From Amycolatopsis sp. NBC_01488 (GTDB taxonomy: Bacteria; Actinomycetota; Actinomycetes; Mycobacteriales; Pseudonocardiaceae): a DNA stretch of 64,000 nt. Positions within the stretch are counted from its first letter, which is position 1. The number at the start of each line of letters is the position of its first letter. The notes beneath the pieces are model-generated. The model searched no databases. It was not told where the DNA came from and was given only the letters and a program-made list of their open reading frames with translations. The stretch is from positions 2,546,001 through 2,610,000 of the forward strand of contig NZ_CP109434.1 in the NCBI RefSeq assembly GCF_036227105.1, read 5' to 3'. Positions 32,963 through 43,558 of the stretch are shown here, piece after piece. Both the position numbers and the translations under genes were made by a program.

Positions 32963-33397
32963 ATGCGGACCTTCGGTGACTACGAACTCGACGACGATCG
33001 CACGCGGCTGGACCTCGAAGTGGTGTGGAAGTTCCTCTCCACCGAGGCCTACTGGGGCCGCTGGCGCACGCGTTCGCAGGTCGAGGCCGCGATCGACGGC
33101 TCGTGGCGGGTCGTCGGCGCCTACCGCGGTGGTTCGATGGTCGGGTTCGCCCGTGCCTTCTCCGACGGCGTTTCGTCCGCCTACCTCGCCGACGTGTTCG
33201 TCGTCGACTCGGCGCGCGGGAGTGGTCTCGGCAAGGAGATCGTGCGGGAGATGATCGACAACGGGCCCGGCGCGGGATTTCGTTGGATGCTGCACACGGC
33301 CGACGCGCACGGGCTGTACCGGCAGTTCGGCTTCGGCGAGCACACCAAGGGCCGTTACCTGGAGCGTGAGGGCGTCAACCAGGAAGCCCTGCGCTGA
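32963..33397 (+). CDS. GNAT acetyltransferase, 144 aa
   Basis: Compact GNAT enzyme with a complete fold: VVGAYRGGSMVGFARAFSDG, YLADVFVVDSARGSGLGKEIV (motif A, RGSGLG) and GLYRQFGFGEH (motif B). This branch is usually annotated as of unknown acceptor. ATG 32963 was chosen as the first codon of the conserved start MRTFGDYELDDDR. It lies 28 bases behind cynS and may be the last gene of the SMR-TetR-cynS unit. Confidence 0.87.
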   Translation: MRTFGDYELDDDRTRLDLEVVWKFLSTEAYWGRWRTRSQVEAAIDGSWRVVGAYRGGSMVGFARAFSDGVSSAYLADVFVVDSARGSGLGKEIVREMIDNGPGAGFRWMLHTADAHGLYRQFGFGEHTKGRYLEREGVNQEALR

Positions 33398-33446
33398 AGC
33401 GCCGCCCGGCACCGATCCGTCCCGGTGCCGGGCCCGCTCACGGAAC

Positions 33447-33980
33447 TCAGCCCTTGTTCTCGTACACCGGCGTGATCACCGCGCGAGCCAAGGTGTGGCC
33501 GAACATGGTGAAGCCCAGGAACGCGGGCGTCGCGTCCTCCGGCACGTCCAGCCTGTCGACGTCGAGCGCGTGCACCGCGAAGTAATAACGGTGCGGGCCG
33601 TGCCCGGGCGGGGGCGCCGCGCCGAGGTACTGCTTGACCCCGCCGTCGCCCTTCAGCGTGACCGCTCCTTCGGGGAGGCCGGAACCGTCGCCCGCGCCGG
33701 AGGGCAGCTCCGTCAGCGACGGCGGGAGGTTGAACACCGCCCAGTGCCAGAACCCGCTGCCCGTCGGGGCGTCCGGGTCGTAGCACGTGACCGCGAAGCT
33801 CTTCGTCTCCGCCGGGAAGCCGGCCCAGGCCAGGTGCGGCGAACGGTCTTCGCCGCCGGCGCCGAAGATGCCGGAGAGGTGGGGCGTGGCCAGGGTTTCG
33901 CCGTCGGCGACATCGCTGCTGCGAACGGTGAAGGACGGCACGTCGGGCAGGGATTCGTACGGGCCGGGTGCTTGCGGCAT
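33447..33980 (-). CDS. YbhB/YbcL family PEBP (Raf-kinase-inhibitor-like), 177 aa
   Basis: Phosphatidylethanolamine-binding-protein fold. The anion pocket motifs are [19 protein letters not shown] (DPDxP plus HW) and [14 protein letters not shown] (GxHRY). The family end [12 protein letters not shown] is present. The bacterial form has no known ligand. There is no signal peptide. ATG 33980 follows AGGAGG at 6 bases. The gene is monocistronic, converging on the GNAT gene. Confidence 0.92.
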   Translation of the reverse strand: MPQAPGPYESLPDVPSFTVRSSDVADGETLATPHLSGIFGAGGEDRSPHLAWAGFPAETKSFAVTCYDPDAPTGSGFWHWAVFNLPPSLTELPSGAGDGSGLPEGAVTLKGDGGVKQYLGAAPPPGHGPHRYYFAVHALDVDRLDVPEDATPAFLGFTMFGHTLARAVITPVYENKG

Positions 33981-34154
33981 GGATCCTCCTGATCACGGAA
34001 CTGGAGCCTGGCGCCAGGCTAGGCCCCCTGAGCCACCCCCGCGTGTCAGGGACGGATCTCAGGGTCTTTCGGGGGGTTACCCCCATGTGCCGTCCTCGCA
34101 CCTGGCCATACCGTTTCTCACGCAGAGGAAACATCACTGAGGGGACCAACGACC

Positions 34155-34925
34155 ATGGCGCGCCCGCTTCTGGCTCTGGGTGGCATCGTCCTGATCGGCG
34201 TCGGCCTGGCGACCGCGTTCGGCTGGGGCTGGGGATCGGACTTCGAGAACACCAAGACCCTTTCGGAGGCCATCCACAGCGTGAAGCTCGAAGGCGACTC
34301 GGGGTCGGTGAAGATCCGCACCGGCACGGGACCGTCGACGGTGCACGAAAAGGTCAGTTACCACTGGCGCAGCAAGCCGGGCGAGACGTTCTTCCACGTC
34401 GACGGCGACCAGCTCGTGCTGACCGGCTGCGGGAACAACTGCTCGGCCGACTTCGAGGTGGTCGTGCCCGCGGGCGTGCCGGTGACCGGCCGGATGGACT
34501 CGGGCGGCCTCGACGTCGCCGGGGTGGCGAGCGTGGACGTCCAGTCGGACTCCGGCCACGCCCGCGTCGAAGACGTGCCCGGCCTGGTGAAGCTGCGGCT
34601 GGAGAGCGGCGGGATCGACCTGTCGGACGTCGGCGAGGTCCAGGTGCAGGCCGACTCGGGCACCATCAAGGCGTCCGACGTGCGCGGGCCGGTCGACGTG
34701 ACGTCGTCGAGCGGGAGCGTCGACTTCACGTTGAAGCAGGCCAACAACGTCAAGATCAAGGCGGACAGCGGCAGCGTCGACGTCGAGGTGCCGGGCGGGC
34801 CGTACCGCGTCGTCGGCGACAGCGACAGCGGGCACCGCACCGTCGAGGTCCCGACCGACGGCTCCGCGCCGAACACGCTCGACCTGACGACCGAGAGCGG
34901 CAGCGTCACGGTCCGCGCGGCCTGA
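34155..34925 (+). CDS. DUF4097-like beta-strand-repeat protein, 256 aa
   Basis: One N-terminal membrane or uncleaved signal segment (about residues 4-26), then a right-handed beta-helix-like region in which every 20-25 residues a strand ends in DSG or ESG: LEGDSGSVKI, DSGGLDVAGV, SDSGHARVEDV, LESGGIDLSDV, ADSGTIKASDV, SSSGSVDF, ADSGSVDVEV, ESGSVTVRA. This is the DUF4097/DUF2807 pattern (adhesin-like polymer fold) of unknown role in the envelope. It is preceded by GAGGGG. The next small exported ORF follows after 29 bases and may share the transcript. Confidence 0.82.
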   Translation: MARPLLALGGIVLIGVGLATAFGWGWGSDFENTKTLSEAIHSVKLEGDSGSVKIRTGTGPSTVHEKVSYHWRSKPGETFFHVDGDQLVLTGCGNNCSADFEVVVPAGVPVTGRMDSGGLDVAGVASVDVQSDSGHARVEDVPGLVKLRLESGGIDLSDVGEVQVQADSGTIKASDVRGPVDVTSSSGSVDFTLKQANNVKIKADSGSVDVEVPGGPYRVVGDSDSGHRTVEVPTDGSAPNTLDLTTESGSVTVRAA

Positions 34926-34954
34926 CCTTTTCCTTACCACGGGGGCATTTCACC

Positions 34955-35188
34955 ATGCGCAAGATCGAACGGCGGGTGCTGGCGGCCGCGCTGCTGGGCG
35001 CCGTCGCGATGTTCGGAATCGTGGGGGTCACGCGGGGGGAGAGGTCCGCGGCGCCGGCGCAGGGGGTGCCGGTCGCCGCGGATTCCCACTATCGAGTGAC
35101 TTCCTGGGTTGGTACTCCGGCGGAAGTCGTCGTACAGCAAGGAAACCCTGATTTCTTCCTCTCCTCCTGGACCGGCCGCCGCTCCTGA
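34955..35188 (+). CDS. Possible small exported protein, 77 aa
   Basis: ATG 34955 with GGGGG nine bases in front opens a frame with a basic N-terminus and a hydrophobic segment (MRKIERRVLAAALLGAVAM onward), consistent with a signal peptide or anchor. The first 45 codons have G/C third positions as expected. The last 30 (from HYRVTSWVG) drift to A/T third positions and may be read-through beyond a deletion point, since a hydrolase relic follows at once. It could therefore be the stump of an exported hydrolase gene rather than an intact gene. Confidence 0.45.
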   Translation: MRKIERRVLAAALLGAVAMFGIVGVTRGERSAAPAQGVPVAADSHYRVTSWVGTPAEVVVQQGNPDFFLSSWTGRRS

Positions 35189-35257
35189 ACTGTCGGAGGT
35201 CGCTGTTAGGAAGGAGGCACGCCGAAGGACGGCGTGCAGGGGGAGGAACCAGATCAT

Positions 35258-35395
35258 GGACGTGCGCCGGCGGCGCTGCTGACCCGCGCCGACGACGGCC
35301 ACACCGGGCTGTTCACCCCGGCGTGCGCCCGCGAGGCCGAGGTCAACTACCTGGTGAGCGGCGTCACACCGGCTCGGGGTCACATCTGCCGCTGA
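35258..35395 (+). pseudogene. Relic of a TAP-type secreted alpha/beta hydrolase (C-terminal 45 residues)
   Basis: The frame ending at the TGA 35393-35395 reads LLTRADDGHTGLFTPAC, then VNYLVSGVTPARGHICR. This matches the C-terminal TAP-like domain of Streptomyces tripeptidyl-aminopeptidase-type hydrolases, where DDGHTG holds the triad histidine and the two Cys form a disulfide. The rest of the roughly 500-residue enzyme is missing. A hairpin (GCACGCCG, 35217-35224, with 35230-35237) lies just before. The signal-peptide ORF at 34955 could be the other end of the same decayed gene. Confidence 0.6.
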
Positions 35396-35441
35396 ACCCG
35401 GGAACAAGAACCCGGACCGGCTCGTTAGGCTGGGTACGAAG

Positions 35442-35462
35442 GTTGAGTGCAGTCGACTCAAG
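35442..35462 (+). promoter_or_regulatory. HAIR operator 1 (HspR site) before dnaK
   Basis: GTTGAGT-N7-ACTCAAG differs from the HspR consensus CTTGAGT-N7-ACTCAAG at one base. It lies just upstream of the putative -35 of dnaK. hspR is the fourth gene of this operon, so autorepression relieved by heat is expected. Confidence 0.9.
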
Positions 35463-35468
35463 TCCGAC

Positions 35469-35499
35469 TTGACGGGACGCACGAAGGCCCGACTAAACT
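35469..35499 (+). promoter_or_regulatory. Putative dnaK operon promoter
   Basis: TTGACG (35469-35474) and TAAACT (35494-35499) with a 19-bp spacer form a housekeeping-like promoter between two HAIR boxes; the second box overlaps the -10. The transcript start would be near 35506, giving a leader of about 70 bases before the AGGAGG of dnaK. Confidence 0.6.
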
Positions 35500-35518
35500 T
35501 GCCACGGCCTCGCTCAAG
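35498..35518 (+). promoter_or_regulatory. HAIR operator 2, degenerate
   Basis: CTTGCCA-N7-GCTCAAG keeps the outer half-sites (CTTG, CAAG) and the 7-base spacer of the HspR consensus. Its overlap with the -10 region suits direct blocking of RNA polymerase. Confidence 0.75.
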
Positions 35519-35574
35519 GCGAGGACGAACGTGCAGGTCACGAACCGAGCAGGCTTACACAGGAGGAAAGCACC

Positions 35575-37442
<1,868 letters not shown>

Positions 37443-37446
<4 letters not shown>

Positions 37447-38150
37447 CCCACAGCTACGACGAATCCGAGAACCAGGGCCGCGGCCCCGAGGAGCCGGTGG
37501 TCGTGCGGGATCGGCGGCGGGTGGACCCCCAGACCGGGCAGGTCCGCCCGCCCGGTCCGGCCCACGCGGCGCCGGAGCCGGAGGAGGCGCCCGTGGAGCA
37601 CGCGGGCCCCTCGCTCGGCGAATCCATTGTGGACGATTCGGTGTCGGTCGTCTCCGACGTCGAGAAGGAGCTGGCCGAGCGCACCGCCGACCTCCAGCGC
37701 CTGCAGGCGGAGTACGCCAACTACCGCAAGCGCGTCGAGCGTGACCGCGAGGCGGTCGTCCTCGGCGCCAAGGCGACGGTGGTGAACGACCTGCTGCCGC
37801 TGCTCGACGACCTCGAGCGGGCCGAGCAGCACGGTGACCTCACCGGCGCGTTCAAGGCCGTCGGCGAAAAGCTGATCAGCGGCCTGCAGCGCGCGGGGCT
37901 CGAGTCGTTCGGCGCCGAAGGCGAGGTTTTCGACCCGAGCGTGCACGAGGCCGTGCAGCACAACACCTCGCCGGACGTGGCGGGCCCGACGGTCACCGTG
38001 GTCATGCGCCGCGGCTACCGGTTCGGGGACCGCGTACTGCGGGCGGCGCTGGTCGGCGTGACCGACCACGAGCCCGGCGCGGCCCCGGTGGACCCGTCCG
38101 CCGGTGGCGAGCTGCCACTCGGCGAACGCCTCGATGACCAGCAACAGTAA
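37443..38150 (+). CDS. grpE: Nucleotide exchange factor GrpE, 235 aa
   Basis: Releases ADP from DnaK. The first 75 residues are disordered and acidic/Pro-rich. The long dimerisation helix ([27 protein letters not shown] in parts) follows, and the C-terminal beta domain holds the signature [16 protein letters not shown]. The GTG start lies in the dnaK stop (GTGA). Inside it, GAATCCATTGTGGACGAT encodes Ser-Ile-Val-Asp with codons unlike the rest of the gene (see findings). dnaJ follows after 36 bases. Confidence 0.96.
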
Positions 38151-38186
38151 GCATTATCCGGCTCAAGTGGGAGGAGGAGACGCCCG

Positions 38187-39355
<1,169 letters not shown>

Positions 39356-39359
<4 letters not shown>

Positions 39360-39790
39360 GTGGGATGTTCGGCGGGATTCCCCAGGGGGGCGACGAAGAG
39401 ACCCCGGTGTTCGTCATCTCGGTGGCGGCCCAGCTCGCTGGCATGCACGCGCAGACGTTGCGCACCTACGACCGGCAGGGCCTGGTGTCGCCGGGCCGGA
39501 CCGCCGGTGGCGGGCGGCGCTACTCGATGCGGGACATCGCGCTGCTGCGCGAAGTCCAGCGCCTGTCGCAGGAGGACGGCGTCAACCTCGCCGGGATCAA
39601 GCGCATCATCGAGCTGGAGAACCAGGTCGACGCGCTGCGGGCCCGGCTGTCGGAGATCACCGAGGAGCTGGCCGCGGCTTACGCGGCCGCCGAACAGGGC
39701 GTGGCGGCCGCGCACGCGTCCTACCGCCGGGACCTGGTGCCGCTCAACCAGCAGACGGCGATGGTGGTCTGGCGTCCCAAGCGCCGCTGA
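39356..39790 (+). CDS. hspR: Heat-shock repressor HspR (MerR family), 144 aa
   Basis: MerR-type winged helix: VFVISVAAQLAGMHAQTLRTYDRQGLVSPGRTAGGGRRY, with the HAQTLRTYDRQGLV recognition part, then NLAGIKRIIELENQ and a coiled coil. HspR binds HAIR repeats together with DnaK and represses the dnaK operon, clpB and lon in Streptomyces. Matching boxes lie at 35442 and 46811. GTG 39356 overlaps the dnaJ stop; ATG 39365 is an alternative start three codons later. A terminator follows at 39804. Confidence 0.95.
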
Positions 39791-39803
39791 CGTTTCGACA
39801 CAC

Positions 39804-39839
39804 CGAAGGGCCTACCCGAACTTCTCGGGGAGGCCTTCG
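39804..39839 (+). terminator. Terminator of the dnaK operon
   Basis: CGAAGGGCCTACCCGA (39804-39819) pairs imperfectly with TCGGGGAGGCCTTCG (39825-39839), starting 13 bases after the hspR stop. No long U-tract follows. Confidence 0.7.
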
Positions 39840-39866
39840 TGCGTCACAGCCGATCGAATACACGAA

Positions 39867-39901
39867 GACCGCGAGCAGCCGGGCAGAGGCTGCTCGCGGT
39901 C
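39867..39901 (-). terminator. Terminator of the LPMO-DUF305 unit
   Basis: A perfect 14-bp stem GACCGCGAGCAGCC (39867-39880) with its complement (39888-39901) closes a 7-base loop, 15 bases beyond the DUF305 stop on the minus strand. The following bases TTCGTGTATTCG are only moderately T-rich. Confidence 0.75.
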
Positions 39902-39916
39902 CGCGCCGCGGGGACG

Positions 39917-40450
39917 TCACACCTTGAAGTTCAACAGCTGCTTGACCTCGGCGCTCCGCGACTCGATGACCCGCCGCGCCAGGTCGCGGGCCTGGGCGTT
40001 GATCCCGCCGCTCGTGCCGTTCTCCGTCTGGGCCAGCTCGACCGCGCCCTGCTGCTGGCCGGACAGGACGTCGAGGAACTTGCGGGAGAACTCCGCGTCG
40101 GGAGCCGCCTGAAGCGCGCTCACCAGGTCCGGCGACGTCATCTTCATGCCGCCGTGGGCCGCGTGGGCCTGGGGGTTCAGGTCCATCGTCTCAGGCTGGC
40201 CCCACGCCTTCAGCCAGTTCTGCATGTCGGCGATCTCGGTCTGCTGGGTCGACGCGATCGCCGCCGCCAGCTCCTTCAGGGGTGCCGGGAGCTGCCGGTC
40301 GGCCGCCAGGCGGACGATGTCGATGCCCTGCTGGTTCTGGGGGATCAGCATCTGCAGGAACATCACGTCGGCCGCGTTGTAGGCGGGCGGGGCCGCCGTC
40401 GCGCTGCAACCGGCCAGCAGCAGGCCGACGACGGCCATCAGCACTCTCAC
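39917..40450 (-). CDS. DUF305 lipoprotein lacking both HH pairs, 177 aa
   Basis: Lipoprotein: the signal peptide ends in LLLAGC with the lipidated Cys15. The rest is a DUF305 four-helix domain with two family half-motifs. In normal members each half-motif carries a His-His pair (MIPHHQQAI-type and EHHEGAVAM-type). Here they read MLIPQNQQGIDI (QN at 38-39) and VLSGQQQGAVEL (QQ at 132-133). A small His/Met cluster, H96-A-A-H99-G-G-M102-K-M104, remains. DUF305 proteins such as cyanobacterial CopM bind copper. The GTG 40450 overlaps the stop of the copper enzyme LPMO upstream, so a role in its copper supply or sensing is suggested. Confidence 0.85.
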   Translation of the reverse strand: MRVLMAVVGLLLAGCSATAAPPAYNAADVMFLQMLIPQNQQGIDIVRLAADRQLPAPLKELAAAIASTQQTEIADMQNWLKAWGQPETMDLNPQAHAAHGGMKMTSPDLVSALQAAPDAEFSRKFLDVLSGQQQGAVELAQTENGTSGGINAQARDLARRVIESRSAEVKQLLNFKV

Positions 40451-41202
40451 TGACGCTGCCAGAGGGCAGGCGTGTTCGGCGGCTCCCAGCCCGCGATCGC
40501 CGTGTGCGCCTGGAGGCAGCGGTAGCTCACGCCGTTGTACGTCACGACGTCACCGGCCTTGTACGCCGTGCCGGCCGTCCACGTGCCGCTCGACGGCGGT
40601 GTCGTCGTCGGGGGCGGGGTCGTGGTGGGCGGCGGGGTCGTGGTCAGTGGCGGCGTGGTGGTCGGCGGCGGCGTGCCACCTCCGCCGATCTGGAGGTCGA
40701 CGCAGCTGTAGAACGCGTTGGCCGTGTCGGAGATGTTCCAGATCGCCAGCACCTTCACCCGGCCCGAGTAGCCGGCCAGGTTCACCGTGTGCGAAACGGT
40801 CGCCGGTGGCTGCTGGTTGTTGCCGGGGATGTTCGCGACGCGGGTGTTCCCGATGTAGTACTCGTAGCTCGCGGTCGCGTGCCGGGCGGTGAACACCCAG
40901 TTGAACGTCACCGTCGTGCCGACGGACTTGGCAGGCCACGGCTTGGACTCGTCGGACAGCTGCGAGAAGCGGGAGTTGCCGCCGTCGCAGCTGCGCAGGC
41001 CCTTCGGACCTTCGACGCTCTGGGGCTCGTAGACGATGTCGCCGCAGTCCGGGACCTTCCCGGCCGCGCAGTTGGCCTGCCGGCTGGGCGGGTCGGAGAT
41101 GTAGCCGTGGGCGCTCGCGGTGGTGGCGGGGAGGACGACGACCAGCACCGGGGCGAGCAGGACACCGGCGGAGGCCGCGAAGAGCTTGCGTTTCCAGGTC
41201 AT
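40447..41202 (-). CDS. Secreted lytic polysaccharide monooxygenase (AA10) with CBM5/12, 251 aa
   Basis: Copper enzyme that oxidatively cuts chitin or cellulose. The signal peptide (1-31) is cleaved before His32 (TTASA-HGYIS), giving the N-terminal histidine of the copper brace; the second brace His is H108 (FTARHATASY). The AA10 domain ends near FYSCVDLQIG. A Pro/Thr linker (PPPTTTPP repeats) joins a C-terminal CBM5/12 chitin-type module (WTAGTAYKAGDVVTYNG, then WEPPNTPALWQ). ATG 41202 follows GAGGAG. It overlaps the DUF305 gene by four bases (GTGA). Confidence 0.93.
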   Translation of the reverse strand: MTWKRKLFAASAGVLLAPVLVVVLPATTASAHGYISDPPSRQANCAAGKVPDCGDIVYEPQSVEGPKGLRSCDGGNSRFSQLSDESKPWPAKSVGTTVTFNWVFTARHATASYEYYIGNTRVANIPGNNQQPPATVSHTVNLAGYSGRVKVLAIWNISDTANAFYSCVDLQIGGGGTPPPTTTPPLTTTPPPTTTPPPTTTPPSSGTWTAGTAYKAGDVVTYNGVSYRCLQAHTAIAGWEPPNTPALWQRQ

Positions 41203-41347
41203 TTCGGCTCCTCGAGGGGGAACAGCGTTGTTCCAAGGGGAGGACGAACGAGCACATCCGGGAAAGATGTGGTCTAGACCATAAGGTGATTCGGGCACAA
41301 CGGTCAACGAACTACGACCATTCGGCGAAAAGGCTCGCCCGCTCGGC

Positions 41348-42064
41348 TCAGTGCGAAGGTCGGGCCGGTTGCTGCAGGTGTTCGCCGAAGAACGCCGTCA
41401 CCCGGCGCCACGCGTCCTCGGACGCTTCGTGGTGGTAGGTGAACCCGACGACCTTGAGCAGCAGGTTCAGCGGCGGCGCGACCTCGATCTTGTTCGCGAA
41501 CCCGTGACTGGCGCCGGGGTACTCCTTGACGTCGTGCGGGATTTCACGCTCGGTGAGCGCCGTCTCGAGCTTCGCCGCCGCGCCGCGTAGCGAGAAGTCC
41601 TTCTTGCCGAAGCTCGCGACGATCGGGCAGGCGTCGTCGAGCACCGACAGGTTCTTCGGCAGCTGCCCGTAGTACGGCGCGGACGCCTCGAAGCCGCGTG
41701 ACGCCGCGACGAGCGCGAAGCCGCCGCCCAGGCAGAACCCGGCGATGCCGATCCGGCCCGAGCAGTCCGGGCGGGCGGCCAGGAGCGCGCGGGACGCCTC
41801 GATGTCGTCGAACGTCCGGCCCTGGTTCGCGAACATGTCCGAGAACACGCGTCGCACGCAGCGGCGCATCCCGCCGCGTGCGTACAGGTCCGGGCTGAGC
41901 GCGAGGTAGCCCTCGGCGGCGAAGCGGTCGGTGATGTTCTTCGTGTCCTGGCTCAGCCCGAACGCGTCGTGGATGAGCACCACGCCCGGGTGCGGTCCTT
42001 CGCCCGGCGGCTCCGCCAGGTAGCCGCCGATCGTGCCGTCCGAAACCGGAATAGTCATCTCCAT
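41348..42064 (-). CDS. Dienelactone hydrolase family protein, 238 aa
   Basis: Alpha/beta hydrolase with a cysteine nucleophile. The order is HDAFGLSQ (oxyanion side), GFCLGGGFAL (Cys near 117), the acid in FGKKDFSLRG and His in PGASHGFAN. The family includes carboxymethylenebutenolidase of chlorocatechol breakdown and many enzymes of unknown substrate. ATG 42064 or 42058 can start it. No catechol genes are near, so the specific substrate stays open. Confidence 0.88.
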   Translation of the reverse strand: MEMTIPVSDGTIGGYLAEPPGEGPHPGVVLIHDAFGLSQDTKNITDRFAAEGYLALSPDLYARGGMRRCVRRVFSDMFANQGRTFDDIEASRALLAARPDCSGRIGIAGFCLGGGFALVAASRGFEASAPYYGQLPKNLSVLDDACPIVASFGKKDFSLRGAAAKLETALTEREIPHDVKEYPGASHGFANKIEVAPPLNLLLKVVGFTYHHEASEDAWRRVTAFFGEHLQQPARPSH

Positions 42065-42117
42065 ATCGGCGAAGATAGCGAGAATCCGGCTGGTGTGCGC
42101 GGTGCGCTGAGAGTTCC

Positions 42118-43293
42118 TCAGTCCAGGGTGAACGGGTCGAAGCGGATGCGCTCGAGCTCGACGCCGGCGGTCAGCAGCCGCGCGATCGTCGCCCGGATCA
42201 TCGCGGGCGAGCCGGCGACGAGGACGTCGTGGTCGTGCCACTCGCCGCGCTGGGTCACCGCGTGGGCGAGCGTGCCGCGGTCGCCGCCCGGCACCGCGCC
42301 CTCCTCGGTCACCGGCGTGACCGTCAGCCACTTCGACACCGCGGTCAGCCGCCGGAGGTCGTCCAGCGCGTACAGGTCTTCCGGTCTTCGGCCCCCGAAG
42401 AACAGGTGCACCGGCGGGTTGTGCTTCCAGTGCGCGAGGTCGTCGAGGATCGAGACGAACGGGGTGACCCCGGTCCCGCCGGCGATCATCAGCAGCGGCT
42501 TCCTCGTCGCGGTCGGGCGCACGGTGAGCGTGCCCATCGCCGGTCCGAGCCGCCAGGTGTCCCCCGGCTTGGTGTGGTTGACGATGGCGCCGCTGACCCA
42601 GCCGCCGGGCACCGTGCGCACGTGGAACGTCAGCTGGCCGTCGCCGCGCGGCGCGGTCGCCGGGGAGAGGTAGCGCCACATCCGCGGGCGCTGCGGTACC
42701 TCGACGCTCACGTAGCTGCCGGCCCGGAAGGGCAGCAGGCCTTCGGTCTGCACCCGCACCATCGCGACGTCCTGGGACAGCTTGCGGTGGTCGAGCACCC
42801 GCGCCGCCCACGACGCCGGCCCGGTCTCCGCCTGCGCGGCCTCGCGCATGGTCTTGGCGATGAGCCCGTACGCCGTCGTCCACGCGCATTCGACCTCGTG
42901 GGTCCACTTCTGCTTGAGGAACCGTTTCAGCGCGAGCAGCAGCGCGACGCCGACGGCGTCGTAGTGGCGGGCGACGACGGCGAACTTGCGGTGGTCGCGG
43001 CCCAGCTGGCCGAGGAAGGTGACCAGCTCGTCGGGCCGGTCGACCATCTGCACCACGTACACGAGCGCGCGCAGCAACCGGCTCCGCTGGTTCGTCATGG
43101 TGACCGGGAACAGATCGCGGCAATCCGGCGCGACCACGAACAACACGCCGTAGAAGTACTGTGCCACTTCGTCGGCTTTCGGTTCGATCTCCGCAAAACT
43201 TTCACGAATCAGCCGAGCCAGTTCGCGACCCTCCACGGTCGAAACGGGGACGGTCTGCGGCGGTGCGAAGATCTTCACGGATTCAGCGCTCAT
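42118..43293 (-). CDS. Type II flavohemoglobin-like protein, 391 aa (copy 1)
   Basis: Globin (about 15-150) fused to a ferredoxin-reductase module. The globin shows Tyr48 (YFYGVLF, B10 position) and proximal His110 (VVARHYDAVG). The FAD part has MWRYLSPA instead of the RxYS form of ordinary Hmp. The NAD part has MIAGGTGVTP and VAGSPAMIRAT. This plan and length match M. tuberculosis Rv0385, a type II flavohemoglobin reported to oxidise D-lactate rather than detoxify NO. ATG 43293 is chosen at the first family-conserved region. A paralogue of identical length lies 265 bp upstream on the same strand. Confidence 0.88.
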   Translation of the reverse strand: MSAESVKIFAPPQTVPVSTVEGRELARLIRESFAEIEPKADEVAQYFYGVLFVVAPDCRDLFPVTMTNQRSRLLRALVYVVQMVDRPDELVTFLGQLGRDHRKFAVVARHYDAVGVALLLALKRFLKQKWTHEVECAWTTAYGLIAKTMREAAQAETGPASWAARVLDHRKLSQDVAMVRVQTEGLLPFRAGSYVSVEVPQRPRMWRYLSPATAPRGDGQLTFHVRTVPGGWVSGAIVNHTKPGDTWRLGPAMGTLTVRPTATRKPLLMIAGGTGVTPFVSILDDLAHWKHNPPVHLFFGGRRPEDLYALDDLRRLTAVSKWLTVTPVTEEGAVPGGDRGTLAHAVTQRGEWHDHDVLVAGSPAMIRATIARLLTAGVELERIRFDPFTLD

Positions 43294-43558
43294 CGGGAAC
43301 GGTAATCTCCAGTCGTGCAAGGGATTCTTTGCGCCGTGCGTGCGGCGTCGCCGTGCGGTGCCGCCCCCGAGGGTTTCCGACTGTAGGCGAATTCCCGTGC
43401 AGATGCGTGTGATTCCGCGCGGTCCGCTCGAACGGAGCAATTTCGCCACGCGCGGTCAACCCCGGCTGGCACAGCGTAAAAATGATCACGCCGCCCGATT
43501 AATCCGGTGCCGTTGTTGTTTTGCGCGGAAATGCGCACCGGACAGCGGATTGCCTTTG

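Noticed and set aside
35256..35282. Short frame MDVRRRRC resembling a cysteine-attenuator leader peptide, after a hairpin
   Set aside because: It lies inside the out-of-frame hydrolase relic and is not followed by a sulfur gene; dnaK has its own promoter and operators downstream.
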